Notes: generated by a model from the letters alone, not told the origin. A stretch of DNA of 64,000 nt from Bryum argenteum (GCA_037043015.1 CM073325.1:12565001-12629000), one strand, 5' to 3'. Shown: positions 13,276-25,362, numbered from the stretch's first letter. Numbers and translations: made by a program.

Positions 13276-14317
13276 TAAGAGACTTTAGCCCTTTTTAGTG
13301 GAGAAATTTCAAAACTTTTATTATTTTTGAATTTTTGCACCATTTATTTTGGACTAAATGAATTTGATTCATAGTGTGAAGGGTGTGGATTCCTAGAGGT
13401 GCTAAACTAAACGACCCTTGTTCTTTGGCTATATTTGGTCATTGGCCAAAAAACACAATTTCAAAAAAATGTTTAGAAGAAAATGAATGTAACTTATTCA
13501 AATCTCTCAAGCATACAAACTTATAGTAGACTTATTGTATATAATGTGGACCAAATTTTAAGTCATGAACCTTCATAAATTGGGAGATCATAAGGTATCA
13601 CTACCAAAAACAAACTGAAAATTTTCTCATTTTCACTTTGCAATGAAAATTCTACCAACAAACGAATTGCAATCAAAATGACACCAACTAGAAATTGTTT
13701 GTCTTGATCTAAATGACACACTTGTACCAAGTAAAAGAAAACAAAAAAAACTCATTGGCTCCTACTATAGCCTTGCAATGGTGAAAATCGGCAAAGAAGT
13801 TACAAAGGAAAAATAGTCAAAATCTACACCTCTTGCACAAAAACCTACGCCTTATCCTCAAAACTCCTTCAATAAAGTCAATATTTCTACTACTAAAACT
13901 AGACTCTAATTAGAATCCCATTCAAAAAAAATAAAGTCAAAATTTAACGGTAGTCACTTCTTTCATTGTAGAAACATCATTGAAAATGCAACACTAAACT
14001 TATTTGGATCAAAAAACTTCCAACTAGAAAGTTGTAGGATCTATCATAGGATCATACTCATGAGAAAAAGTTTCATGAAAAAATATTTTTGATTTCACAA
14101 AATCGGCTTGCAATGCTAAAACATGCCCAATGTTTGAAATTAAAACCAAAAGCTGTTGGCACTAAAATGCATGCCATTAATGCATAATCTATTGTATAAA
14201 CCTGCTACTTTCACCACACAAACTAGACTTGATTTGAGACCCAATCCAAGTGATTTCACCAAAAACGGACCTCGGATGAAGAAGTTATAACACTTTGAAG
14301 TTTTTGGCTTACAAATC

Positions 14318-14990
14318 CCGAGATATTCAATTTCCAAGTATTTATGGCCCCATAAATATTAGAAATTATTAATATGAGTGTGGCAATGTAGTGGAGACAT
14401 ACTAGTCTATTATTTAAGGCAGGGAGTTTGTTATGTGTGAAAGTGTGTAAGTAACACTATGATCTTGCGAACAGGACTGGGACGCATGAGGTGCCATTGG
14501 AAGCGGTTTTTTTGTAGAGGTGGGGGGCAACGATTGGATTGCAAATTGGGCAGAAGGATTTTGAGATATTGAATTTCCAAGTAATTATGGCCCCCAAATC
14601 ACCAAAAGTTACAAAATTGACCTAATTTAGATATAGCAAAAAAACAAGAGGGGCATGGTCAATTGTCAAAGTATTTAGTAGCCGTGCACGCCTCGAGGAC
14701 ATACTAGTCTATCATTTTAGGCAAGTAGGTTGTTTTCTTTTGTTTTATGAGTGGCATTATGATTTTAGGAACCATCGATCAAAAAGGCGTGCATGAGGTG
14801 TTGTTCGAGCGGATTTTTTTGCAGAGGTGTCGGCAACAATTGGATCGCGAATTGGGCCAACTGATCCTAAGATACTAAATTTCCAAGTAATCATGCCCCT
14901 AAACTAGAAAATCTACAAAATTGACTTAATTTTAGATCTAGTAGAGAAACAAGAGGGACATGATCAAAGAATGTAAGTGGGAGTGGCAAA
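14318..14990 (+). repeat. Degenerate tandem array, about three units of 240-305 bp
   Basis: The block GAGATATT(C/G)AATTTCCAAGTA, followed by ATGGCCCC, GACATACTAGTCTAT and GCATGAGGTG, recurs from about 14320, 14560 and 14866. No coding content is seen. Confidence 0.6.
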
Positions 14991-15127
14991 AACTCCGCAA
15001 GAGCATATTGGGAGTACTTTGAAGTACGAAAAATTTATTTGTATATGAAAGATTCTTCAAACAAATACAACATATTCCCTCTATGATAACCATGGTACAA
15101 GGTATCTCTCCAAGCTCAAAGCCTTAA

Positions 15128-15465
15128 AGGCTTAAACAAGCCTGAGGGGCTTTTTTCAACAATGTAGCTCTCGATGTACTCAACTTTTCACTTCCATTTT
15201 GATGTCAAGTTGGTCATCTTCTTGTGCATTCAAAAAGTGAAATTTTACGATTCAAATCACAATTTGTATGATTTTGTGCTTTGAAAGGATTGTGGTAGGT
15301 AGGTTGGGGTTGTACATAAACTTGTAGGAGGTTGCAAGCTCATCATTGATTGGTTCATTCATGATGCCCAAGTTCAAAAAGTGCACTATTCATGATGCCC
15401 AAGTCCAAAAGATGCTGAGATCCAATACTGGGCTGCCCGTGTCAGACCCCACGGGCATTTAAGTG
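15128..15465 (+). mobile_element. TTAA-flanked short element, family 1
   Basis: 338 bp, opposite in orientation to the LINE copy, with degenerate ends: the left ...TTAA then AGGCTTAAAC, the right GGGCATTTAAGTG then TTAA (15466-15469). The interior carries the family landmarks, including the paired ATTCATGATGCCCAAGT motif. Confidence 0.75.
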
Positions 15466-16095
15466 TTAAAGAAAAGGTCGCAAGTCGGGGAGCGGATGGG
15501 AACGTCGATGGAATTAGGGGGAGCGGCCTCGAACCTTTCTTCTCCGAACTTGCCGGAAGCTCCCCTCTCAATTCAATCGGCTAGACTTTCAGAATCGTAA
15601 CAGATTCCCACACGTTTCGTCAGTGCGATCGATCGATCGATCGTCTATTTCAATCTACTATTTTCATTAAGTAAGTCCAATTCCTCCATCTCGCAATACT
15701 GTGGTTGCAATTGCTTGAGTAATTACAAATAGTTTGCGCTTCTGTAAGCTAGGGTTTGCAGAATCATGCTCACTTTGCGGTAGCTTCCAAAATTCTTAAG
15801 ATCATGTGCTTCTGGAGCTAATACTCAATCCGATTGGATTCAAACTTCCAGCCCCGAAACAGATCGCTCAGTACACGCTAATACTATAAGGATGCTTCTC
15901 AGGCACAACGCAAAGTGGAAATGATGCATAGAATTGACACAAAGTTATGTTCGAGGTGACTGTTTCTATTCTCGTACTCGGCGGGAAAATTCCAACATCT
16001 CAGGTGAGAGTCTTGGAATTTCTGTAAGAGTGGAGCATACGTAATATTTTTTGTGCCAGAGGTGTAATTTGTGTGTCGACGCTATTGCAGCAGCT

Positions 16096-19000
16096 ATGGC
16101 GCCTGGAGGGGGTAAGCAGAAAAATTATAAGAAGAAAGTGGAGGAAGTGGATTTTGGTGTGATCACCGGTGAGGCTCGCAAAAACGTTTGGACTGGTGCA
16201 GTGCCCTTACAGCTTCATCTCCATCCTTCTGAACTTTCCTCTACATCGCCTTCAACTCATGCTCCTTCTCCATTCCTGGTAAGTATACCCGATCACCGAA
16301 GTCTTTAAGACTATCTCCTCACAAGCATCAATGAAAGTCATGCAATTGCTTAGTAGTTCGAGAATCGAGCTCGTCATGATCACCGACACAATTGATGCCA
16401 AAACCCTAATTGGATAGCACCTCTTGATGTGAGAGTTTTCTTCTCCATTGTGAGAGCACCTCATAATGTAGCACTAGGATGAGCACTGGTGCGGTAAGAA
16501 TCAAGCATTCCCTTCTGAGAAGCATTTATTGAACGAGCGCAGCCAATTAGGGTACGCTATAAATGGTGAGAGGCTGGAGACTGGTTGTGCGGAGTAAGTT
16601 CAAGGTTTCGAAATCGAGAACTAGTAGCTGGAAACCATATTTTCCAGCTCCTGAAACCCGGGAATCATGATCAGTAATGTACGATGTCGGTGATTTTGTA
16701 TGATACACGCTATATCGTAGGTTCAGTGTAAATCTGAAACGCATGGTAATGTACTTATGGACTTCGTACTAGTTAGTAACAACGGGACTACTTGAGTAAT
16801 AGAGCCACTAACCACTTGGTAGTGATAGCCACTAACCATGTGTTTCTGGATGCAACAATGTTTAGGAACAATTGGCTTTGAGCCATTTAGTGATGAATAC
16901 CAGAATTAGGAGTGGGAATTGCGATTTATGGGGAAGAAATTCTTGAAAAGTGATGCAGATACTGGCACCACGCAATGGCTATCTACCATTGCTGGAGACT
17001 GAGATTCGAGAACATTTTGCAAGGGTCATTCCTGCCAATTCGGATTCCGTATGGTTCGACTACCAGGGCTTGCCTTTGAAATGGTACGTGGTTTTTCCTT
17101 GAGAGCTTCGAGGCGATCTTTTGCTTTTGTTGTTTGTTCGTAACATCATTCAAAACTGTCCTGGTCCAAGATGTGAATGGTGTTCTTGCTTGTACCACAG
17201 GCACATTCCAACTGGTGTGCTCTATGATCTACTGGTTGCAGAATTTGAAAGACCGTGGAACCTTACGGTATGTTTGATTTCTATCACCGAAGGTTTAGGT
17301 TTTGGTATCTCGAAGTATTATGTATTATCTCGAGGCTCCCATAATTGTTCATGCCATGTATTATTGTGCTCAATTGAAGATCTGAGGTTCAAATGATCGT
17401 CTTAATCTCCTCCAAAGTTTCTTAATCCAGGCATATTTAACCCTTGCTAAATCCACGATAGTTCGTTGCACAGTATATCGCTGTTGAAGCTATGATTATG
17501 GTATTTGCAGGTCCATTTTAGAGCGTACCCCACTGAGGTCTTGACAGAATGCGAGGTTGAGGCAGTCAAGTGGAACTACGTTAACGCCCTGAAAGAGGTG
17601 CAAGTCAATTCTGCATTTTATGTTCTCACTAATTTCTGAGCACTGTATATTATGTGACGGTAAGCTTACATAATAAGGATGTTTGAAGTGAAAATAGACC
17701 AGGAACAAACGATTATTCTACATATTAACTTGTCGCACGTAGTGACAGACGTCGAGCTTCATATGTGTAATTTCTCAAAATCAAGGCGTATCGGAAGCTT
17801 GTAAAAGACGTGCTGAAAGCGTAGGATTCTGGCTGATGTTTTAGATAAGCATACGCTCTTGATTAGTATCTCGAATTCACTTCCTAACGGCCTCGGTGTT
17901 TTGGTCGGCCTGTGTAGGCATCCTATATCATGTACGGGAGCACGAAGAGCATCATGAACATGTCGCAGTTGGACCAGGTGGAGCTCTGGCGTTGTGTAGC
18001 TAAAGGTACGTCCTGTGATCCATCTGATATAGCTGGAGCATCAGTGCAAATTCAGGACATCTAGCCTTGTAAGGTGCGAACTTGATCTGCACTATACTTG
18101 TGAGTATCGCAGTCAAGCACGAACTTGAGATTTTAACCTCAGAATTGAAAGTTATTTGATATTATTTAAACTTATTGCTTAAATGGGATCACAGGCGAAT
18201 TGGAAGGCTACGACCGAATTGCAGCCCGTTTGAGACCAGGATTTGGTGGGGGAGGAAACTGGGTTCGTGAATTTCTCACTCCAACATCCGATGAAGCTGG
18301 TCCACTGCTTCGAGCAGGTACCGTGCACCAAACATTCACACAACTCTAGTAGAAAGACAATATCTCAATGAGGACACATTTGCATCAGTAAACCAAGTGA
18401 AGAACATCGCATGTGCTTAAATTACACTCTCTTGAAGCAAACGAAATTCACTCCAGATATATACACATTTTTCAACGAATAACATCCGATGCTGCATATG
18501 TACTTCGAAATCAACGATTTTGTAACATTATCACCTCGAAGATAATGAAAGTCTGCCACGAATTGCTTCTAGTTTGTAGCATAATGCTTGGATTGTAAAA
18601 GACTTTAGGCGGGTAAGTGTTGCCAATCGACTGACATCAGCATTGGATCACTTTCGCTTTATTAAAATACTGGGGCATATGCAGGAAGCGACAGCGGAAG
18701 GCCAAGCCGGGTTCCAGTTCGATTTTATGTAAGGACCGTAGATTGCGACTTGGATGACCTCTTTGATGCTGCACCAGTCTTAAGCTGGGATGAGGTCGTT
18801 TACACAACACGTCCTATTGATCTTCGTGGAGGTAAAAATTCCCATCAAAGTATTGACATTTATCTTTTTGACCATGTCTACTTACCATTTTCCAACAAAA
18901 TCTATCAGAGTGTTTCCCTTTTGCCATTCTACTTTACCTGCAATGACCATATCTACTCTCCATCTTCTAAAATATTACTATTGAAGTGTTGCCCTTTTGC

Positions 19001-19700
19001 TCCTCCATCAATGACCATACCTACTTTCCAGTCTTTTTGAAGATTACTATCTGGGTGTACCCTTTTCGCCATTCTGCATTACCTGCAATGACCATATCTA
19101 CTCTCCATTTTCTAAGACATTGCTATTGGAGTGTTGCCCTTTTGCCATTCCATTTTGCCTGCAATGACCCTATCTACTTTCATCTTTTAAAAATTACTAT
19201 CAGAGTGTACCCCTTTTGCCATTCTACTGTACCTGCTGTGACGATATCCACTTTCCATTTTCTTCAAAATTACAATCAGTGTGATCCTCGCTTGCCATTT
19301 CTGACCGTACCTTACTGCAGGTAGCATCCTTACCATACGAGATGCGCTACTGAAGATGGTGCCACACCTTTTCTCACCTCCTGAGCGATTGGAAAAGCCA
19401 CCACCATCATCATCAAGAGAAAGCAGTCCAAAATCCGCTGGAGCAGCAGCAGAGACTACTGAAGGTGCTGATCCTTCGGAGGAAGTCTCACCTCAAGAAG
19501 GTACGGATGTTCCAAGTGAAGCAGAAGAGGTTGCTGATGCAGCAGGTTCTGTCTTTGAAGGCATAGTCCGGATTCAAGGCATAGAGCCTAGTCTTGACTT
19601 GCCTCTGGAGTGGGTTGCTCGGAACCTGTGTGGTCCAGAGAATTTCATTCATCTCATTGTAATATCAACAAGGGTGGCTCCACAGCCACCGAGCAGTTGA
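16096..19700 (+). CDS. ATG5: Autophagy protein 5 (ATG5), 8 coding exons
   Basis: ATG5 is conjugated to ATG12 and, with ATG16, promotes ATG8 lipidation on the autophagosome membrane. Exons: 16096-16278, 16959-17083, 17201-17267, 17511-17597, 17918-18005, 18195-18317, 18685-18831 and 19321-19700. All junctions are GT-AG, summing to 1200 nt (399 aa). Recognisable plant ATG5 blocks are VWTGAVPLQLHLH (N-terminus), WFDYQGLPLKW, HIPTGVLYDLL, ERPWNLTVHFRAYP, VKWNYVNALKEASYIM, and near the C-terminus VRIQGIEPSLDLPLEWV. The lysine of the VKWN block (about residue 145) aligns with the known ATG12 acceptor lysine of plants. Oddities are an N-terminal extension of about 25 residues rich in Gly and Lys, and an acidic Pro/Ser/Glu-rich linker of about 60 residues in the last exon. 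The ATG sits six bases after a TTGCAG, so a leader intron ending at 16090 is likely. The intron before the last exon holds a minisatellite. Confidence 0.94.
18869..19290 (+). repeat. Minisatellite of about 74 bp inside ATG5 intron 7
   Basis: Six degenerate copies of a 68-78 bp unit lie in the last intron of ATG5. Landmarks TGACCAT or variants recur at about 18869, 18944, 19012, 19090, 19164 and 19239. Each is followed by TCTACT-type and CCATTTTC-type blocks and a CCCTTTTGCCATTC-type block. The array fills most of the 489-bp intron and leaves the splice sites intact. Confidence 0.8.
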
Positions 19701-20128
19701 CTCACCTTCCTTCCGTGTTTGTGGACTCTTCCTTTCCTTTTGTTGCTTATTGACCTCTCTCTATCTCTCTTCTTCTGTTTGAACTACAATGCAGACAACA
19801 GTCAGTCAAGTCTGGATGTGGAGACTTGATACGTAATGGATCCTTGTTGAAGCTGTAACGTTTTTTTTAAAACTATTGTTAGCATTCAGTTTGTGATATC
19901 TGGAAGATGTCGGGTGCATTACAGAGAGTTTCAAGTATAAAATTCAGGTCACTTTTTACTACCTTGATGCAAAGTTGTGCAACTTGAACATACAATGAAG
20001 CTATGTGGATGAAACTCTACCTGTAAGACAACTTTTGCGATAGGTTGTGCAACTTGTAATGAGGAATGGCCATTATCACATTGCCATATTATACAATAAA
20101 GTGTATGTGGTTGGAATGAGTACTTACA

Positions 20129-20322
20129 CCACACCAATAAGAACAAAATCATACCCACACCAATAAGAACAAAATCATACCCACACCAATAAGAACGAAA
20201 TCATACCCACACCAATAAGAACGAAATCATACCCACACCAATAAGAACGAAATTATACCCACACCAATAAGAACGAAATCATACCCACACCAATAAGAAC
20301 AAAATCATACCCACACCAATAA
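20129..20322 (+). repeat. 26-bp minisatellite, about seven copies
   Basis: The unit CAATAAGAACAAAATCATAC plus CCACAC starts at 20135 and every 26 bp to 20317, with A/G variation (GAACAAAAT or GAACGAAAT). It lies about 430 bp beyond the ATG5 stop codon. Confidence 0.92.
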
Positions 20323-20339
20323 GTGTGGAGTGTGGACAC

Positions 20340-21650
20340 AACACGGGCAATAGTGACAAATGCCAAGTTGACATGATCGGATATCAAGCAATCAATTTAT
20401 AGAGATCTAACAAGATTATTCAATGTATATTGTAATTTTCAAATGTGAACACAATGTAGGCAGTAGTGACAAACACCAAGTTGACACGATCGTGAATCAA
20501 GCAATCATAGCTACATAAATGTTACAAAGTATAAAGTGTACCTTGTAATTTTTGGTTAGGCTTTCAAACACAACGTACTACAATGTATTGAAAACTATGA
20601 AGTTGCAACAAAAGTCAACATGTACTGTACATGAACATAAAAAGGGAATGTTGAACTAGAAAATAAAAATGCCCTTTTAGAGACAAGGCTTTTCCATGGA
20701 AATCGCCATGTCAACTCATCGTCATAAAAGTAACACAAACAAATCATGAAGTATACCTTATAGTTTTTTTACTAGGCTCTCAAACATGATGATTTCACGA
20801 GTTTGTAGTTGCAACAAAAGGTCAACATGTACATGAATGTGAAAACGAAATGTTGCAATTAAAAAATAAAGAATGCTCTTTTAGAGACAAAAATATCCAC
20901 GAGAATTGCCAAGTTGACATGATCATAGGCCAATCATTCTTATAGCCATAAAAATGTCGCATTATACAAAATGTACCTTGTAGTTTTCTTTTCACTACAC
21001 TTTCAAACATGTGCTACTATAGGTTTGTAATTGTCACAAAAGGTTTGTAGTTGCAACAAAAGGTCAACACGTACATGAGTGTGAAGAAGAAAATGTTGCA
21101 ATATAAATTAAAGAGCGTTCTTTTAGAGACAAGAATTTCCATAAGAATGACCAAGTTGGCCAATCAGTCATAGCCATAAAAATGTCGCATAATACAAAAA
21201 TGTACCTTGTATATATTTTCTTTTCACTACGCTTTCAAACATGTGCCACAATGAGTTTGTAATTGTCACAAAAGGTTTGTAGTTGCAACAAAAGGTCAAC
21301 ACGTACATGAGTGTGAAAACGAAATGTTGCAATGTAAAATAAAGAACACTCTTTTAGAGACAAGAATTTCCATGAGAATTGGTCATAGACCAATCAATCA
21401 TAGCCATAAAAACGTCGCATAATACAAAATGTACATTGTATATATTTTCTTTTCACTACGCTTTCAAACATGTGCCACAATGAGTTCGTAATTGTCACAA
21501 AAGGGCGAGCACATACATGAATGTAAGAAAAAAGAAGTGTTGCACTAGAAAATTCAAATGCACTTTTAGGGACAAGGATTTCCACGAGGTATGTTGCATT
21601 CACATTGTCAATCACAATCAAAGAGTAATATTCCACTTTTGTAGGTACAG
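20340..21650 (+). repeat. Satellite-like tandem array, units of 200-241 bp
   Basis: At least five degenerate units, marked by TTTTAGAGACAA near 20672, 20878, 21119 and 21352 (TTTTAGGGACAA near 21554). Each also has GTTGCAACAAAAGGTCAACA-, TGTACCTTGTA- and TTTTCACTACGCTTTCAAACATG-type blocks. It follows the 26-bp minisatellite directly. Confidence 0.75.
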
Positions 21651-21810
21651 ACTCAAAATTCACGGAGGCAAGTCCAGACATTTTTATCAAATTTAAAAGG
21701 TAAGAAAAGCCGTGCAACAAATTGAGAAAAAGTCCAAGAGTGTGCCGCCCCCATTTGATTGTACGTGGTATGTGGATGTTTCAACATTGGCAGGAGGATT
21801 TCATGTACTA

Positions 21811-21924
21811 GAGAGTGGGCCGGGGGAGGCACATTCCGGCTCGCAGCGCGGCCACAGGGGAGCCCGCTAGGGCGACCCTTTGGCCGAGCTGGGAGCTGGA
21901 ATGTGCCTCCCCCGGCCCACTCTC
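21811..21924. repeat. GC-rich near-perfect palindrome (114 bp)
   Basis: Perfect 27-bp arms at 21811-21837 and 21898-21924 (starting GAGAGTGGGCCGGGGGAGG). The 60 bp between them are themselves imperfectly palindromic (GCTCGCAGCGCGGCC against GGCCGAGCTGGGAGC). Very GC-rich in an AT-rich setting. A single strand would fold into one long hairpin. Frames translated through it on either strand read nearly the same, as expected for a palindrome, so they are not genes. Confidence 0.85.
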
Positions 21925-22746
21925 TGGCGTTAAGGGAGGAGGGGGGCATATTCCGACCGTATTCGTACATATAAGAATACGGTATATGTTCTAGTTGCAG
22001 AATCTGCCCCTACGGCAGATTCAGCATCCAAATTGTGCCAATTTCTGGCAGAATGCGCCCCCCCGTCCCTTTACGGATTATTCTCGTGGTTTTGAATGAA
22101 TGATTATTCCACCTCCAGTCCGGACCAGACTGCGGAGGGAGGGTCTCCCCAGTCAATCTAATGTTGCTTCTGGTGCTTTCCACGTTGAGAGACTGGTCGT
22201 GAGACAAATGGGTGATCCATATTCAACCTTGCCTCCCTTTGTGCTTATCACTTTGAACTCTCCCCCCATTTACTCCCTTTGTCCCATTGTCCCATTAAAT
22301 CTACCGAGAGCGGTAGATTTTAGAGAATCTAGTGGACAATCATAATGGGATGGAGGGAGTATTTACTTGGAAAAGCATGTTTTTCTTATGCTGAGTCGAT
22401 TGAGCACATGGATTGTACATTGAGTGCCAATAACCTCGTTTGGATTTAACTTGCTCATGGTCAAAATTTCATGTTGAGAAATCAAGTGATATGGGTGGAA
22501 AGTTGGCATATGGATTTTGGAACCTCAGCATCGGACGGAGGCGTTTTTGAGTTATTCATTCTCATGGAGAGTTGATTCGATCATTTCTCGGGGGCAAGGG
22601 AGGAAATGTTTAGGCTTGAAATGCCAAGGAGTAAGCTCCTAGAGTATTTTGGAGCCGCACGCTCCATTTTTTAAATCATTATTATCAAAAAACGGTCGTC
22701 AGGGGTCCAACAATAAATTCCACGAATTATGAAGAAAAAATTTTAA

Positions 22747-22842
22747 CCCTTAAACGTTAGGCTATACGGATTTGGACAGCCCAGTATTGGATCACAACAT
22801 CTTTTGGACTTGGGCATCATGAATAGTGCACTTTTTGATTGG
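22747..22842 (-). mobile_element. TTAA-flanked short element, family 1, truncated
   Basis: Only one end is present: TTAA, then CCCTTAAACG, then the GGGCATCATGAATAGTGCAC landmark. Similarity stops near 22842, where unrelated sequence begins. Confidence 0.7.
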
Positions 22843-23094
22843 GCTTAGTTGGGGTATTTGTGTGTTTATCTGAGCAATAAACTCGTCTTTAACGTAGTTG
22901 AAGTCAGTGGTAAATAATTGAGCAAAATTTTACATGGAAAATGTGATGTCAGTGGCTACGTGACAGGTCCGTGTGGGCACGGCTTTTGAGAGGAAGGTGA
23001 TAGAAGAATGACATATGGATGCACCATGTCATTCAAAGACCATGTTGTTTCATAGTACTCTTCAGCTTTGACATTCCAATATAACCCCTAAAGA

Positions 23095-23344
23095 TCCTTG
23101 ATACAAAATTGTCTAAATTATCACAAAGGACCCTCTTCTACTTCAGGCCCAAAAAAACTCAATCTATGCATTAATTAGAAGATCCAACCGTAGGATCTTG
23201 AAGTGAACTTGACCCTATACTCATATGTCAAATTTGAACCATTAATTTCTTTCCGATTTTGAGATTATAATGGTCAAAGTTGGCTGACTTTTTTTCCTGC
23301 AGAAACCCCAAAAAGCCATTTCGGCTTTCTTGGATCTTTAGGGG
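23095..23344 (+). mobile_element. Family 4 element flanked by ATAA duplications
   Basis: 250 bp with inverted ends CCCCTAAAGATCC / GGATCTTTAGGGG, flanked by ATAA at 23091-23094 and ATAA at 23345-23348. The interior includes CCAACCGTAGGATCTTGAAG and GAGATTATAATGGTCAAAGTTGG. An incomplete reversed copy is at about 28795-29010. Confidence 0.8.
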
Positions 23345-23499
23345 ATAAGTGAGACATGGATTTCTAGTGTCATCACCCTTGCATCATTTGTATGCCACTT
23401 GTATATCTCTTCATCTGTTCAAACAGAGTATGTGACATTAGAAAATGGAATTTAAAAATTAAAAAATTTAAAAAAATTAAAAAAAAAAAATTAAAAAAA

Positions 23500-23660
23500 A
23501 CTTTGGTTTTTGAGCAAAGGATACACATCACTTGATTTGAGGCTAGGTGATGACGAGATCCCACACCAAGAGAGTAGTAGAAGGGATTGAACCCACAACT
23601 CATTTGGCAACGATGATGTAGCTCTCTCACATTTGGGCAAATTCAACTCATCGCCAAGTG
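23500..23660 (-). mobile_element. tRNA-derived SINE-like head
   Basis: On the minus strand, a box A-like TTGGCGATGAGTTG (23644-23657) and a box B-like GGTTCAATCCC (23583-23593) are spaced about as in a tRNA promoter. The body does not fold as a functional tRNA by inspection. Confidence 0.45.
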
Positions 23661-24818
23661 AATACAAAAGAAGGAAAATTTCCAAACCTATTTTGAGGTC
23701 GGTGTGAATAAAAGTGTTCATTTGACATATCTTTAAATGCATGCCTCGAGATCAGAAGACCGGCGATGGGTGTGCTAACCCCTCTCAAAGTGAACACTAT
23801 GCTAATTCCTAGCTAGTCACTAGTGCTTAAGAAATAAGCGGCATATTGTCCCCGTATACATTAAGGTCCACATGTGAAATGCCCTCCCACTCATGACCAT
23901 CCAAAGGAAAATATAAGAATGTAGATACGCAATGATTATGTCCAATTGGCATAGGAACTCCAACCTTGCATTAGTCAACATGGGGGCCAATGTTCAAAAG
24001 AACCATCTCGTTAGCTCATGGCACCAAAATATGCAAGAATATTGTTGGAAACGTTCGTTGCAAGTGATTAAATAGAATACAACCAACCCAATCAAGGGGT
24101 AATGTTCAAACCATTTCCCATTCTTTATAATTCTTCTTCGGACAACAATGAGAGAGCTTTCATTTGCACGCAATCATATAGACAACATCCGCGTGAATTA
24201 CGGCCATACATGGCCGACACACATCACATAGAATGTAGCACAAATCACTGACTCTTCCATCAATCAAGAGACGAGACGGCCACTCGCTTTCAATCGGCTC
24301 CAATTTGTTCCACTTCCCGATCAATTTGTTTTGTAAAGGATTTATTCTGTCTGCTTGATGCATATCTGATTTTTAGTGGTCAATTCAGTCAACTTTGTTA
24401 GTTTTATTAGAGCCTATCCAATTTCAACCGTTTTACTCGGGGTTCCAAATTTTATGAAAAAATCAAATCATGTGTGTCCCTATCCAACAATTTTCTTATT
24501 CAATGATGCTATCGGATGTTGTAACATTCTCACTTATGTTTTGTAGGATAGAAAGCGGTTACACCCCCATGGACGTGCACTCTTCTTTTTAATATTGGTT
24601 TTAGTAGCTTGAATGTACCTCATCTTTACATGGTCTAGTTTTAGGTAAGGCTATACTAATCTCTTCTAAAAGTAAATTTTATTTTAAATACCACAAGTAT
24701 ATGGGAAGTTTGTTTTGAATTCCTTGTCATTTTTATCGTTCAACTATAGTGAATGCCCCAAGTGCTTAGAAATAGGTGGGTTGACCCTTTCACCATTTGG
24801 AAGATGGCACATGCCGAC

Positions 24819-24971
24819 CATGGTTGTCATATTGGACAGATCACTATTCATTTGATGTTCTATAGGACAAGTTATCATTTATCAAATGAACCTTTCAAGT
24901 ACATGTGATGAATAGGAACTTGTCCTATAGGACATGAAATGAATAGTGATCCGTCCAATATGACAACCATG
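24819..24971. repeat. Fold-back element with possible 8-bp target duplication
   Basis: Arms of about 56 bp (from CATGGTTGTCATATTGGAC at 24819 to its inverse ending 24971) around a short loop. GCCGACCA occurs at 24813-24820 and again at 24975-24982. Confidence 0.65.
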
Positions 24972-25028
24972 TTAGCCGACCAATGTTTCACCAACTTAGT
25001 TGGTGTACTCAATCATCATAATATCTTA

Positions 25029-25362
25029 GGGCCGCTTTACACAAGGGGCCAAGCCATTGATGGGGCCAATTCATGGCCTAAAGGTCGTTGCTTGATTTCA
25101 ATACATAAACATTTTTTCACTAAAATATGTTAATGTGAACAAATCATCAACATGGAATGTAGCTAACAATACAAAATGACCCCATGGCCTTGTTTTTCCT
25201 TCTAGAAAGCAGCCCCAAGGGGTTTACTCATGGGGGAATTAGCCCTCACTCTATTAATCGTTTAATGTGTTCTCCAAGTGGCCCATGGAGTCAATTGGGC
25301 TCAAACTGTGAGTGAATTGGCTTGGAGATCTGATGTCCTTGACTCCCCATGTAAAGCATCTC
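25029..25362 (+). mobile_element. PIF/Harbinger (Tourist)-like MITE
   Basis: TTA flanks (25026-25028 and 25363-25365) with inverted ends GGGCCGCTTTACACAAGGGG and CTCCCCATGTAAAGCATCTC. TTA duplication and GGGCC-type ends are typical of Tourist-like elements. A reversed copy lies 2 kb downstream. Confidence 0.55.

Noticed and set aside
17433..17450. TTTAACCCTTG in an ATG5 intron as another TTAA-element end
   Set aside because: No matching right end or family interior follows it.
20129..20322. A CRISPR-like array of 26-bp repeats
   Set aside because: There are no spacers; the units are contiguous, and the genome is eukaryotic.
21653..21974. Two similar proteins predicted on opposite strands
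   Set aside because: Their likeness comes from the GC-rich palindrome; both frames are by-products of it.
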